The notes: generated by a model not told the origin, from the sequence alone. Numbered from the stretch's first letter, positions 1 to 9,647 are shown. The stretch is 64,000 nt of DNA from Flavilitoribacter nigricans DSM 23189 = NBRC 102662 (GCF_002646595.1 NZ_PDUD01000033.1:124001-188000), one strand, 5' to 3'. Numbers and translations are program-made.

Positions 1-777
1 GAAGCGGCCGGACTGCACTACGGTATTTGGGAACCGGATACCCGTACCAATACCGAAGCTATTCTCAATACCAACGCCCGGCTGATGCGTCTGGGCGGCA
101 TCACCGCGGCGGATCGTGTGTTGGATGCCGGCTGTGGGATCGGCGGCTCCGCGCTTTTTCTGGCGGAGCAGTTGGGTTGCAGGGTAGAGGGCATCACGCT
201 GAGCCGGCGGCAGGTAGAAACGGCCACCCGTCTGGCGGCGGAAAAGGAACTGGATGAGCTGGTATCCTTTTCCCGGCAGAATTACCTGGATACGGATTTT
301 CCCGATGCTCATTTCGATGTGGTCTGGGCGATCGAGAGTTTTGGATCGGCGCCGGCAAAGGCGGACTTTTTCCGGGAGATGTACCGCATCCTGAAACCGG
401 GCGGACGTATCCTCTTTGCCGATACCTTCAAACCCTACCCCTACGATATCACTACCGACAAGGATATGCTGACCATGCTTAATGGCTGGGCGATCTCCGA
501 TATCCTGGCGCTGGAAGAACTGGAAGCCATGAGCCGGGAACAGGGATTTCCTCACTTCCGGGTCGAGGATGTGAGTGCCCAGATCAAACCTTCGGTCAAC
601 CGGATCTACCGGGCGGCCCTGTTCGGCATGATCGGCACCAAGGCCTACAATCTGTTTAAGACCGCTACCTACTTCTCCCGTATTCACTACAAGACCGGAC
701 TGGCTCAGAAAAAGACCTACCGGCGCGGAAAGTGGGGATATTATTTGGTAAGTTGCACCAAAGCAAACGGGCAATAA
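1..777 (+). CDS. Class I SAM-dependent methyltransferase, 5' truncated
   Basis: The reading frame is open from base 1, so the start lies upstream of the window; 258 residues are visible. A Rossmann methyltransferase motif I (VLDAGCGIGGSA) lies near visible residues 40-51. Other landmarks are an acidic post-II region (DVVWAIESFGSAP) and the LKPGGRILFADTF strand typical of UbiE/tocopherol/sterol-type small-molecule methyltransferases. The lead-in HYGIWEP resembles the start of that group. It would transfer a methyl group from SAM to a small or lipidic substrate in the cytoplasm; the substrate cannot be read from sequence. It is followed 64 bases later by a lipoprotein gene on the same strand. 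Confidence 0.85.
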   Translation, partial: EAAGLHYGIWEPDTRTNTEAILNTNARLMRLGGITAADRVLDAGCGIGGSALFLAEQLGCRVEGITLSRRQVETATRLAAEKELDELVSFSRQNYLDTDFPDAHFDVVWAIESFGSAPAKADFFREMYRILKPGGRILFADTFKPYPYDITTDKDMLTMLNGWAISDILALEELEAMSREQGFPHFRVEDVSAQIKPSVNRIYRAALFGMIGTKAYNLFKTATYFSRIHYKTGLAQKKTYRRGKWGYYLVSCTKANGQ

Positions 778-841
778 AGTTCAGACCAGGAGCATTCGGC
801 AGCTGTAGCCGGTTCCTGCGATAATTTGAAAAACGAACATC

Positions 842-1465
842 TTGAAACCCAGATATTACCTGTCGCTGCTGCTGTTGATCGGACTGCTGACCGCCTGTCA
901 GCAAAAAATGGCGCAAACCGTTTCCACCGACGCCCATGCCGAGCTGTCGGCTCCCGTCCGGATGATCCGGAAGATCGAATTGCTGGAGTTGAGATCCGTC
1001 AATCTCAGTGAAGACATGTCCGTTTTTTCCACCCACGACGATGAGATCATCCTGATCGCCTATCTGCTGCAGAAAGATGCGGATAGTTTGAAGATCCTGG
1101 ATGTACACCTGTTTAAGGATCTGACCTTTGATTCTTCCAAAACCAGCTACGAACTGCCGTATACCCTGGCGCCGGATACCGCCCGACTCGCTGATTGCAT
1201 GGCGGCTTTTATGCTGGCCGAACTGGATAACGAAGGGACGGAATACAGCATCCGCGATACGTTCAGTCGCCGGATCACCCGCTACGTCGATGGCCGCCCG
1301 CCGAGCCGGCTGGCTGTGGATTCCCTTTTCGGAACGGATGATTTCCTGGACCTGGAATTCCTGCGCTACGACGAACCCTACCGGGAAGGGGAGCAGGAGG
1401 TGCTGTTTAAGGGCATGCAATTATTTGACCGTTTTGAATACCGTTTGACCTACCGCCTGTATTAG
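842..1465 (+). CDS. Putative lipoprotein of unknown function
   Basis: A 207-residue protein with a TTG start. A short charged N-terminus and hydrophobic run end in the lipobox LLTAC, with Cys19 as the likely lipidation site, so it should be an envelope lipoprotein. The rest is soluble and acidic, with no family I recognise. The TTG start is chosen because it gives a complete signal peptide directly, and no ATG in this frame lies between it and the lipobox. It follows the methyltransferase on the same strand. Confidence 0.65.
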   Translation: MKPRYYLSLLLLIGLLTACQQKMAQTVSTDAHAELSAPVRMIRKIELLELRSVNLSEDMSVFSTHDDEIILIAYLLQKDADSLKILDVHLFKDLTFDSSKTSYELPYTLAPDTARLADCMAAFMLAELDNEGTEYSIRDTFSRRITRYVDGRPPSRLAVDSLFGTDDFLDLEFLRYDEPYREGEQEVLFKGMQLFDRFEYRLTYRLY

Positions 1466-1501
1466 ATGGGGCCGTATGCTGACTTAGCGCGCAGTATTGA
1501 T

Positions 1502-1509
1502 TATATTTG
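1502..1509 (+). promoter_or_regulatory. Putative Bacteroidota -7 promoter element
   Basis: TATATTTG matches the TAnnTTTG -7 consensus of the Bacteroidota primary sigma factor. It lies 73 bases before the DUF1801-like gene. No convincing TTTG -33 box is visible, so this rests on the -7 match alone. Confidence 0.35.
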
Positions 1510-1582
1510 GGAAACAACAACAGCAGGGTAGTCATTTTCATGCCTCCGGGTTCTCCCCGGGCGAACCGTAAAATCTTCTACT

Positions 1583-1957
1583 ATGGTAACGGACTTACAG
1601 GAAATTGAATCTACGCTGAAAAACATCATGCTGGAGTGTGTACCGCCGCTCCAGGTAAGAAAAGAGACTCCAACGCTACTGGAACTGGCGGGCACCCGGC
1701 CGGCCATGCAGGGAAAACAAAAAGTCGACGGCTTTTATTTCGGTAGTGTAGTACCCAAACCCAAAGATATTCGCCTCTATTTTTTTCCGATCTATACCCA
1801 CGTGGATGCCTTTGAAGATATTCCGGAAGGAGTCCGCAAATGCCTCAAGGGAAAAAGCTGCTTCCACATCAAAAAACTGGACGAGGAGCTGGAACGGGCC
1901 TTCCGGGAGATGGTGCAGCGGGGACTGGAACTGTACCGGAAGGATGATCTGGTTTGA
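1583..1957 (+). CDS. DUF1801-like (YdhG/CyaY-fold) small protein
   Basis: A 124-residue cytoplasmic protein with no signal peptide. The central DGFYFGSVVPKPKDIRLYF stretch, the later LKGKSCFHIKK, and an amphipathic C-terminal helix resemble the DUF1801/YdhG fold (small proteins loosely related to frataxin-like folds). The family role is poorly defined. A candidate promoter lies upstream, suggesting its own transcript. Family assignment is by general pattern only and could be wrong. Confidence 0.6.
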   Translation: MVTDLQEIESTLKNIMLECVPPLQVRKETPTLLELAGTRPAMQGKQKVDGFYFGSVVPKPKDIRLYFFPIYTHVDAFEDIPEGVRKCLKGKSCFHIKKLDEELERAFREMVQRGLELYRKDDLV

Positions 1958-2355
1958 GATCGCCGGGTAAAAATTAAATGATAGACTGACGTAATATTGA
2001 TTTGGGAATCCTGACTGTGACCAGCACGTCAGGACCAGGCCACTGCGCGTCCTGTATAGAGCTTCCCCACCGGGGAGAATAGCCTTTCTGATGAATCATA
2101 GCACCATCCCAATAACCCATACCTCATTAAAATAGTAAGCCTTTAACCGTTAAAAGTACCATTGCTTTTTTTCTACTCTAGGTGAATTACCTAACTTTAG
2201 GAAATGATCCTTTAGACTGTTTCAAATCAGTCTCCATAAAGAATTATCCCCGGGAACCACAGCCCAAACTTGAACTAATCACAAACGACTTTTCCTATTT
2301 TTCTATAAATCACGCTCATCGCAACACCTCTGCGCGGTGATCAAAATGCACTAGT
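1958..2355. other. Intergenic region without recognised gene
   Basis: About 400 bases, more AT-rich than the flanking genes. I see no open frame of credible composition, no RNA gene and no clear TAnnTTTG promoter. It presumably holds the promoter and leader of the Asp-box repeat gene that follows. Confidence 0.5.
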
Positions 2356-5300
2356 ATGAAAATCCAACTGTACTTAGTCCTCTTTCTCGTTTGTACGGGT
2401 TTCGCCCTGCAGGCACAGAAAGACGACGCCTCCGTTTTATCCGAAAGTCATTTCTCCGGTTTAAAAATGAGAAACATCGGCCCGTCCTTTACTTCCGGAC
2501 GGATTGCCGACATTGCCATTCATCCCGAAGATGATAACCTCTGGTACGTTGCGGTCGGTTCCGGCGGCGTCTGGAAAACCGAAAACGCCGGAGTGACCTG
2601 GGAGTCCATTTTTGATGGACAGAACAGCTACTCCATCGGTTGTGTGACCATTGATCCCAATAACCCCAGTGTGGTCTGGGTCGGCACCGGTGAAAACGTC
2701 GGGGGCCGCCATGTCGGCTTCGGTGACGGTCTCTACCGCAGTCCGGATGCCGGACGCACCTGGAAAAAAATGGGCCTGGAAACTTCCGAACACATCTCGC
2801 GGATCATCGTTCACCCCGAGGATTCCGACATTGTCTGGGTTGCGGCGCAGGGCCCGCTCTGGAGTAAGGGCGGCGACCGGGGACTATACAAAACGACCGA
2901 CGGCGGTAAAAGCTGGAAAAAAACGCTGGGAGACGAGGAATGGACCGGCGTAACCGATATCGTTATCGATCCCCGCGATCCGGATGTACTTTATGCTGCC
3001 ACCTGGCAGCGGCACCGTACCGTTGCGGCCTTTATGGGCGGCGGTCCGGGTTCCGGCATTTATCGTAGTACCGATGGCGGAGAACAGTGGGAGAAACTCA
3101 GTACGGGATTGCCCCGCAGTAATATGGGCAAGATCGGGCTGGCCATCTCCCCGCAGCAACCCGATGTCGTTTACGCAGTGATCGAACTGGACCGGACGAC
3201 CGGCGGTCTGTACCGTTCTTCGGATCGCGGCGCTTCCTGGGAAAAAAGATCCAGTGCGGTTTCCGGGGCGACTGGGCCCCATTATTATCAGGAACTCTAC
3301 GCTTCTCCGCACCAGGAGGGACGACTTTACCTCATGGACAATCGCGTACAGGTGTCCGATGACGGGGGACGTAGCTTCTCCCGGCTTTCCGAAAGCGGCA
3401 AACATTCCGACAACCACGCCCTGGCCTTTCGCCCGGATGATCCGGATTATCTGCTGATCGGTACGGATGGCGGTCTGTACGAAAGTTTTGACCTCGCCGA
3501 CAACTGGCGCTTTATCGATAACATGCCGATCACCCAGTACTACAAGGTGGCCGTGGATGATGCGGAACCCTTTTACCACGTGTACGGCGGTACGCAGGAT
3601 AATGGTTCCCACGGCGGTCCGTCCCGGACAGACACCGAACACGGTATCCGCAATGCCGACTGGTACAAGACCCTCGGAGCGGACGGACACCAATCCGCAA
3701 CCGAGCCCGGCAATCCTAACATCATGTACGCTGAGACGCAGCAGGGCGGCCTTCACCGGGTGGATCGCCTCACCGGGGAGCAGATCTACATCCAGCCCCA
3801 GCCGGATGCCGGGGAAGATACCGAGCGCTTCAACTGGGATGCACCCATCCTCGTAAGCCCCCACGAACCGAGCCGCATTTATTTCGCTTCCAACCGGGTC
3901 TGGAAATCCGAAGACCGGGGCGATAGCTGGACGGCCATTTCCGGAGATCTGACCCGAAATCAGGATCGGGTACACCTGCCGATCATGGGACAGACCTGGG
4001 GCTGGGACGCCGCCTGGGATATGAAGGCGATGTCCAACTACAATACCATTACCTCCCTGGCCGAATCCCCGCTGCAGGAAGGGCTGATCTATGCGGGTAC
4101 GGATGATGGCCGCGTACAGGTCACCGAAGATGGCGGCGCAAACTGGCGTCTGATCGAAGCGGGCAAAATGCCCGGCGTACCCGAAACGGCTTTTGTCAAT
4201 GACATCAAAGCGGATCTGCACGATGTGAATACGGTCTACGTATCGCTCGATAATCACAAATACGGCGATTTCAAACCCTATCTGATGAAGAGTACGGATC
4301 GCGGGAAAAGCTGGAAATCCATCAGTGCCAATATTCCCGACCGGCACCTGGTGTGGCGGATGGTCCAGGATCACGTGGATCCGAACCTGTTGTTTGCCGC
4401 TACCGAATTCGGTATTTTCTTTACGCTGGACGCCGGTGAAAAATGGATGAAACTCAACAACGGCAGCCCGAATATCGCTTTCCGGGATCTGACCATTCAA
4501 AAGCGGGAGAATGATCTGGTGGGCGCTTCCTTCGGTCGTGGATTCTTTATTCTGGACGATTACAGTGTACTCCGCGAAATTTCCGAAGAAAAGCTGGCGC
4601 AGGCCGGTGCGCTTTTTCCCATCCGTGACGCGCTCTGGTACGTACCGCGTTCGGTGGTTAGCTCCCAGGGCGCCGGGAAATACGCGGCGGATAATCCGCC
4701 ATTCGGAGCGGTCTTTACCTATCATCTGAAAGAAAGTCTGTCCACATTGAAATCCGAGCGGGAAAAGGCCGCCCGCACGGCTGCCCGCGAAGGGAAAGAC
4801 GTGACCTTCCCCGCCTGGAAGGACCTGGCCGCAGAAAACCGGCAGGAAAGTCCGAAGGTCTGGCTGACGGTCAAAGACAGCGACGGCAATGTGGTGAGAA
4901 AGATCGAAGGCGCTACCACCAAGGGTATTCATCGTACGGCCTGGGATCTGACCTATCCCTCGCGTCGCGCGGTGAGTACGGACGGACGCCCGGAGTCTTC
5001 CTGGCGTAGCCGCGGTATGATGGCCGTACCCGGCCAATATACCGTTACCTTGTCCCAGCAGGTGGACGGAGAAGTAACTGTGCTGGCGGGACCGGAAACG
5101 TTTGATGTCGTGCCGCTGCGGGACGGTGCGCTGGAGGGAAGCTCACCGGCCGAGTTAACGGCCTTCCGGGAGCAACTGGAAATGTTGCAGATGCAGGTAT
5201 CCGCGGCTTCCAATATCATGGAGGAAAGCATGAACAAGGTGCAGGCCATGCAGACTGCCCTGGAGCGGACTTCCGTAGAGCCCGGTAAACTGGACGGACA

Positions 5301-5610
5301 ACTGTTCCAGCTCAAGCAGAACCTGCTCGATCTGGAGGAAAAAATGTACGGTAATCCGGCGAAAGAGGAGATAGGTGAGAGCAATCCGCCGACCGTGCAG
5401 TCACGTCTGTCCGTAGCGAGCCGGGGCATGCGCTCGACCTACGGCCTGACACCTACCCACGTCAAAAGCATGGAGATCGCACGCGAACAGTTGAAGGAGA
5501 TTAAATCCGCCCTGGAGACCATCCACACGGAGGAGATCCCGAAAATGGAAAAAGCATTACAGGCAGCGGGGGCGCCCTGGATCGAAGGGCAGGCCCTGCC
5601 GAAGAATTAA
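2356..5610 (+). CDS. Secreted sortilin/BNR-type beta-propeller protein
   Basis: A 1084-residue exported protein. The signal peptide MKIQLYLVLFLVCTGFALQA ends before QKDD. At least nine Asp-box-like repeats follow (for example VWKTENAGVTW, LYRSPDAGRTW, LYKTTDGGKSW, IYRSTDGGEQW, LYRSSDRGASW, VWKSEDRGDSW, VQVTEDGGANW, LMKSTDRGKSW) over roughly residues 55-720. This is the pattern of VPS10/sortilin-type and glycosidase-like propellers. Residues ~850-920 look like a beta-sandwich, and ~930-1050 are helical and coiled-coil-like. Homologues are often called 'glycosyl hydrolase', but I see no catalytic evidence for that. A hairpin terminator follows, so it is probably monocistronic. Substrate unknown. 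Confidence 0.85.
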   Translation: MKIQLYLVLFLVCTGFALQAQKDDASVLSESHFSGLKMRNIGPSFTSGRIADIAIHPEDDNLWYVAVGSGGVWKTENAGVTWESIFDGQNSYSIGCVTIDPNNPSVVWVGTGENVGGRHVGFGDGLYRSPDAGRTWKKMGLETSEHISRIIVHPEDSDIVWVAAQGPLWSKGGDRGLYKTTDGGKSWKKTLGDEEWTGVTDIVIDPRDPDVLYAATWQRHRTVAAFMGGGPGSGIYRSTDGGEQWEKLSTGLPRSNMGKIGLAISPQQPDVVYAVIELDRTTGGLYRSSDRGASWEKRSSAVSGATGPHYYQELYASPHQEGRLYLMDNRVQVSDDGGRSFSRLSESGKHSDNHALAFRPDDPDYLLIGTDGGLYESFDLADNWRFIDNMPITQYYKVAVDDAEPFYHVYGGTQDNGSHGGPSRTDTEHGIRNADWYKTLGADGHQSATEPGNPNIMYAETQQGGLHRVDRLTGEQIYIQPQPDAGEDTERFNWDAPILVSPHEPSRIYFASNRVWKSEDRGDSWTAISGDLTRNQDRVHLPIMGQTWGWDAAWDMKAMSNYNTITSLAESPLQEGLIYAGTDDGRVQVTEDGGANWRLIEAGKMPGVPETAFVNDIKADLHDVNTVYVSLDNHKYGDFKPYLMKSTDRGKSWKSISANIPDRHLVWRMVQDHVDPNLLFAATEFGIFFTLDAGEKWMKLNNGSPNIAFRDLTIQKRENDLVGASFGRGFFILDDYSVLREISEEKLAQAGALFPIRDALWYVPRSVVSSQGAGKYAADNPPFGAVFTYHLKESLSTLKSEREKAARTAAREGKDVTFPAWKDLAAENRQESPKVWLTVKDSDGNVVRKIEGATTKGIHRTAWDLTYPSRRAVSTDGRPESSWRSRGMMAVPGQYTVTLSQQVDGEVTVLAGPETFDVVPLRDGALEGSSPAELTAFREQLEMLQMQVSAASNIMEESMNKVQAMQTALERTSVEPGKLDGQLFQLKQNLLDLEEKMYGNPAKEEIGESNPPTVQSRLSVASRGMRSTYGLTPTHVKSMEIAREQLKEIKSALETIHTEEIPKMEKALQAAGAPWIEGQALPKN

Positions 5611-5622
5611 ACGGGGTAAAGC

Positions 5623-5651
5623 AGGTGCCGGGTATCAAATGCCCGGCACCT
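5623..5651 (+). terminator. Hairpin terminator after the beta-propeller gene
   Basis: A perfect 10-base stem AGGTGCCGGG/CCCGGCACCT with a 9-base loop starts 12 bases after the stop codon. Only a short AATTT follows, so this is a strong hairpin with a weak T tract. Confidence 0.6.
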
Positions 5652-5678
5652 AATTTCGCCTCCTGATAACAACACCCT

Positions 5679-7028
5679 ATGAGAAAACAACTACACCAGA
5701 TGCTTCGGGCAATTATCCGTAATTGTCTGATCCTAATCTTGACCATATCCGCATTTACAACGCAGGCCCAGCCGGACAAAGACCGGCAGACGGTCGATAT
5801 CCTGCATTACGAGGCAACGATCGAACCCGATATAAGCGAAAAGACGATCCGGGGAGCGGTAAGCGTACAGTTCCGATTTTTAGCGGGGAGTCCGCCCCGG
5901 CTGGAACTGGATTGTGGCCGACTGACAGTAGAGCGGGTCGTGTACCAAAAAAGCGATGTGGATTTTACCCGCAAAGGCTCCCAATTGATCATACCGTTGC
6001 CTCCCGCGAGTCTGCGGGGAAAACAAAAGGTAAGGATCTTTTACTGGGGCCAACCCGCCGGAGGGGTACAGTTTTTTCCGGAATCCCGCCAGATGTACAC
6101 CGTATTTTCCACCAACCGCTGGATGCCCTGCCGAACGGCCCCCGCCGACCGGGCCAGCTTTGATCTGCAGCTTATTCTACCCCAGGGACTGACGGCCATC
6201 GCCAACGGAAAGCTGCGGTCCAAAAAGACACTGACGGGCGGAAAGGTCCAGCTCAACTGGCGGATGAAACGGGACGTTCCGGTCTACTGCTTCGGTTTTG
6301 CCATCGGCCCCCTGCACCTGATCATCGAACGGGAATACGGCGTCAAGTTCCAGTATCTTTCGGCGGATTATTCGGAAGCGGAATTGCGGGAGATCTTTCA
6401 GGAAACACCCCGGATGCTGCGGTTCTTTGAACGCAAGGCGGGAGTCCGCTATCCCGGAGCGTGTTATTCCCAGCTGTTGCCGAAGGGGCAGGTTTCGCAG
6501 GAAATGCAACATTTTACCGTCATCCGGAATACTTACGGTAAGCAGGTGCTGGAGGAAAAAGAGGACATCAATCTCGGCGCGCACGAACTGGCTCACCAGT
6601 GGTGGGGCAACCAGGTAACCTGCCGGGACTGGCGACATTTCTGGCTCAATGAGGGAATGGCGGTATTCATGTCCTCTGCCTATCGGGAATACCGTTTCGG
6701 CCGGGAGATCTATCTGGAAGACATCGAAGCTTACCGGAAAGCCTACCAGGGTGTGGCCGATAAGGAGCTGGATAAACCGTTACAGTTCCCGGATTGGGAT
6801 CATCCCACTCCGGAAGACCGGACGCTGGTGTATTACAAGGGAGCTTATTTCCTGCATCTGCTGCGCGAAGAGTTGGGCGAACGCATTTTCTGGAAAGGCA
6901 TCCGGCGGTATACCAAAAAGTATTTTGGCAAACCGGTGGTCAGCTCGGATCTGCAAACGATTATGGAAAAGGTAAGCCGAAAAGATCTGAGCCGGCTCTT
7001 TGCAAAATGGGTCTATCCCGCGCAGTAA
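5679..7028 (+). CDS. Secreted M1-family metallo-aminopeptidase
   Basis: A 449-residue protein with an N-terminal signal sequence (hydrophobic segment ending ...AFTTQAQ). A beta-sandwich region (~35-230) precedes the gluzincin catalytic domain. The zinc motif HELAH is at His302-His306, and Glu325 (LNEGMAVF) lies 18 residues further on, the exact M1 spacing. The conserved Tyr is in VYYKGAYFLH. The exopeptidase GxMEN region appears degenerate (QEMQH), with Gln where the amine-binding Glu normally sits. It lacks the large C-terminal helical domain and is short for the family. Likely a periplasmic or extracellular peptidase. Confidence 0.88.
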   Translation: MRKQLHQMLRAIIRNCLILILTISAFTTQAQPDKDRQTVDILHYEATIEPDISEKTIRGAVSVQFRFLAGSPPRLELDCGRLTVERVVYQKSDVDFTRKGSQLIIPLPPASLRGKQKVRIFYWGQPAGGVQFFPESRQMYTVFSTNRWMPCRTAPADRASFDLQLILPQGLTAIANGKLRSKKTLTGGKVQLNWRMKRDVPVYCFGFAIGPLHLIIEREYGVKFQYLSADYSEAELREIFQETPRMLRFFERKAGVRYPGACYSQLLPKGQVSQEMQHFTVIRNTYGKQVLEEKEDINLGAHELAHQWWGNQVTCRDWRHFWLNEGMAVFMSSAYREYRFGREIYLEDIEAYRKAYQGVADKELDKPLQFPDWDHPTPEDRTLVYYKGAYFLHLLREELGERIFWKGIRRYTKKYFGKPVVSSDLQTIMEKVSRKDLSRLFAKWVYPAQ

Positions 7029-7189
7029 ACGGCCTTTTCGGGCCATTTAAACGAAAATAAATACGCTCTTGTCCACCAATAGTGTGTAAATTTATAATCT
7101 AAGCCCATGTCGGAGTAGTGCACGATTTTCCGACAATCATTGATCAGCAAGCAATTTAGCTATTGAATCTTTCAACAAAAACACCCGAT

Positions 7190-8653
7190 ATGCAATCATT
7201 TTTAATCCGGACGATCTGTCTGGTAGGCTGGATCTATATGGCGATCAGCCCGCAAAGTGTCCTGGCCCAGCCCAAAGGCGAACCCATTACCATCGGTGAA
7301 AAATTCGAAATGGAATCTTCCGTTCTGGAAGAGACCCGGCCGTACATTATCGGTCTGCCCGATGATTATGAGACGTCCGGACAATCTTACCCCGTGTTGT
7401 ACCTGCTGGACGGGGACGGCCATTTCCACCACACGACCGGAACGGTTGATTTTCTGGCGCGCAACGGCCGTATGCCGCAGATGATCGTGGTGGCCATTCC
7501 CAATACCACCGATCGCACGCGCGACCTCACCCCGCCGATCCTGAAAGCGGACAAAAGCCGCTTCCCTACGGCCGGTGGTGCGGACAATATGCTGCGCTTT
7601 ATCGGCGAAGAACTCATGCCGGAAATAGAAAAGAACTATCGCACCAGTCCCTACCGGGTGCTGATCGGGCATTCTTTCGGCGGATTGTTCGCCATCCACG
7701 CCATGGTGCACCGGCCGGAACTCTTCGACGCCCTGCTGGCGATCAGCCCCAGCCTGTGGTGGGATCAGCAGCAACTGGTCGAACAGGCCCGTACTTTTTT
7801 GCTAAAGAACCCGGAATACGAAGCCCGACTGTACATGACGATGGCCAACGAAGGCGGAGATATGCTCGGAGGTGCCTGGAAACTGTCGGCCGTTATGGAA
7901 GAAAAAGCCCCCGCGGGGCTGGATTGGGAGTTTCGCCTGATGGATGAGGAAGATCACGGTTCCATTCCCCATCGGAGCACCTACTACGGACTGGAGAAGA
8001 TCTTCGAGGACTGGAAAGGGGTGGACGATCCACTGGTACTCTACGATCGGGGTGGCCTGGAAGCTATTACCGCCCACTACGAACGCCTGAAAAACAAATT
8101 TCAGTTGAAGGACCTGAAGGTGCCGGAGAGCCTGATCAACCGCCTGGGCTACCAGTTGCTGGCCAACAACCGCACGGAAGAAGCCATTACCGTTTTTAAA
8201 AAGAACGTAGAAGATTTTCCCAAATCTTCCAACGTTTACGATAGCCTGGGGGAAGCCTACAAAGAAAACGGCCAGAAGGAAGAGGCAGTCAAATATTACA
8301 AGAAGTCACTGGCCATCAATCCGGGCAATACCAATGCCGTGGAAATGCTGGCCTCCATGGGCGTGGACTACGAATCGGAAGACGTAAAGATCAGTCCGAA
8401 AGTGCTGCAATCCTACGTGGGTACTTATGAGGTCAATCCGGAGATGCGTCTGAGCATTACCGTGGATGGTACCCGGCTGTACGGCGAACCGAACGGCGGT
8501 GGCAAAGCGGAACTGTTCCCGATGTCGGAAAATAGATTCTACCTGAAAGTGGACGATGTGCAGGTGGAGTTCAACCGGAACGACAAGCGGGAGGTGGTAA
8601 GCATCACCGTTTATCAGAAAGGAGAGGGGATTGAGGCGAAGAAGGTGAAGTAG
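7190..8653 (+). CDS. Exported esterase with TPR and DUF3471-like C-terminus
   Basis: A 487-residue protein from ATG 7190; an upstream in-frame TTG at 7163 would only lengthen the signal peptide. The signal sequence ends ...SPQSVLAQ. Residues ~30-280 form an enterochelin-esterase-like alpha/beta hydrolase with nucleophile Ser162 in GHSFGG and a late His in the EEDHGSIPH region. Residues ~300-385 carry TPR-like helices (AITVFKKN, VYDSLGEAYKENG, AVKYYKKSLAINPGN). The C-terminal ~75 residues (LQSYVGTYEV...) resemble DUF3471, which is often attached to secreted serine hydrolases. The substrate is unknown; siderophore or other ester hydrolysis is only a family hint. Confidence 0.85.
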   Translation: MQSFLIRTICLVGWIYMAISPQSVLAQPKGEPITIGEKFEMESSVLEETRPYIIGLPDDYETSGQSYPVLYLLDGDGHFHHTTGTVDFLARNGRMPQMIVVAIPNTTDRTRDLTPPILKADKSRFPTAGGADNMLRFIGEELMPEIEKNYRTSPYRVLIGHSFGGLFAIHAMVHRPELFDALLAISPSLWWDQQQLVEQARTFLLKNPEYEARLYMTMANEGGDMLGGAWKLSAVMEEKAPAGLDWEFRLMDEEDHGSIPHRSTYYGLEKIFEDWKGVDDPLVLYDRGGLEAITAHYERLKNKFQLKDLKVPESLINRLGYQLLANNRTEEAITVFKKNVEDFPKSSNVYDSLGEAYKENGQKEEAVKYYKKSLAINPGNTNAVEMLASMGVDYESEDVKISPKVLQSYVGTYEVNPEMRLSITVDGTRLYGEPNGGGKAELFPMSENRFYLKVDDVQVEFNRNDKREVVSITVYQKGEGIEAKKVK

Positions 8654-8662
8654 GCGATTGGT

Positions 8663-8718
8663 GATCCGGGCCGGTGTGCGTAGTGTTTATTTGTTTGCTT
8701 TGCACATCAGCCCGGATC
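8663..8718. terminator. Hairpin between convergent genes, probable bidirectional terminator
   Basis: GATCCGGGC (8663-8671) pairs perfectly with GCCCGGATC (8710-8718), and the stem extends inward through GTGTGC/GCACAT. It sits between the esterase gene (+) and the cyclase-family gene (-). There is a short T run on the plus side only. Confidence 0.5.
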
Positions 8719-8736
8719 TTTCGGGTGTAGTGAATG

Positions 8737-9555
8737 TTATTGCACAAACGCCACAATCCGCAACGGACCGCCGCTACCCCCCTTGATCTTCATCGGTAAA
8801 GCCACCACATAGCTGCCCATTACCGGCAAGGCTTCCAGGTTTGCCACATTTTCAAAAGCGGGAATATTGGATTGGAAGAGGATCTGATGGCTTTCAAAAA
8901 GCACGGATTGTCCGTAGTCGATGCTGGGGGTGTCCAGACCAATGGCTTTGATCTTCCGCTCGGAGGTCAGCCAGGTAGCTGCTTCCGGGTCCAGACCGGG
9001 GAAATGAAGTTTAGCCACGGCTTCCGGGCCTACTTCGTCGGTCCCCATATAATCGACCTTGTTGGGCCAGAACTTACCGTAGCCCGTTCGGAGTAGCAGT
9101 ATGGCATCCTCCGGGATCGTACCGTGTTCGTTTTCCCAGTTTTGCAGATCGGCTACGCCGATGAGGTAGTCCTTGTCGGCCAGCGCCTTTTCGCTGACAT
9201 CCACCACCACGGCCGTACCGGTCAGCCGATCCAGGGGGATCTGCTCCATGGACTGCTTGCCTTCGGCGAAGTGTACGGGCGCATCGAGGTGGGTACCGCC
9301 GTGCTCGGCCGCGCAGTACTGAAAGGCAGAATAGTAATAGCCGTTCTCCGTTTCTCCTTCGAAAACCGTATCCAGCACAAAGCCATTGGCGGTGGGCCAG
9401 TAGATGGTCTGCTCGTCAAAGTTATAGGTAAGGTCAATCCATTGGCCCTGGGCAAAGGGATCGACTTCCTCCGGAGCGGTTTGGGGTTGACATCCCAGCA
9501 GGCACAGGCCGGCCATTAGCCCGATGGGTAGCAGTGAATTGGTGGATAGATGCAT
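8737..9555 (-). CDS. Cyclase-family (kynurenine formamidase-like) lipoprotein
   Basis: A 272-residue protein. The signal peptide has lipobox LLGC (Cys22), so it should be envelope-anchored. The metal-binding signature HGGTHLDAPVHF (~residues 86-97) is the HxGTHxDxPxH motif of the cyclase/KynB family (PF04199), whose members hydrolyse amide or formamide bonds using divalent metals. Later conserved elements are ILLRTGY, FPGLDPEAATWL and IGLDTPSID. An exported lipoprotein form argues against classical cytoplasmic kynurenine formamidase, so substrate is open. It lies upstream of nothing obvious; the ligase gene behind it is on the same strand. Confidence 0.85.
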   Translation of the reverse strand: MHLSTNSLLPIGLMAGLCLLGCQPQTAPEEVDPFAQGQWIDLTYNFDEQTIYWPTANGFVLDTVFEGETENGYYYSAFQYCAAEHGGTHLDAPVHFAEGKQSMEQIPLDRLTGTAVVVDVSEKALADKDYLIGVADLQNWENEHGTIPEDAILLLRTGYGKFWPNKVDYMGTDEVGPEAVAKLHFPGLDPEAATWLTSERKIKAIGLDTPSIDYGQSVLFESHQILFQSNIPAFENVANLEALPVMGSYVVALPMKIKGGSGGPLRIVAFVQ

Positions 9556-9647
9556 GGTTTAGGTTTTAGGTTCCTCTTTAACTGACAAGATCTGGCAAAT
9601 TATTGAAATTTACCAGATCCTGCTCCTTACTGATCAATCTGCTATGT

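Noticed and set aside
2884-5037. A 717-codon open frame on the minus strand inside the beta-propeller gene
   Set aside because: It is antisense to a clear secreted repeat protein, shows no family motifs and has skewed composition. High-GC codon use opens antisense frames.
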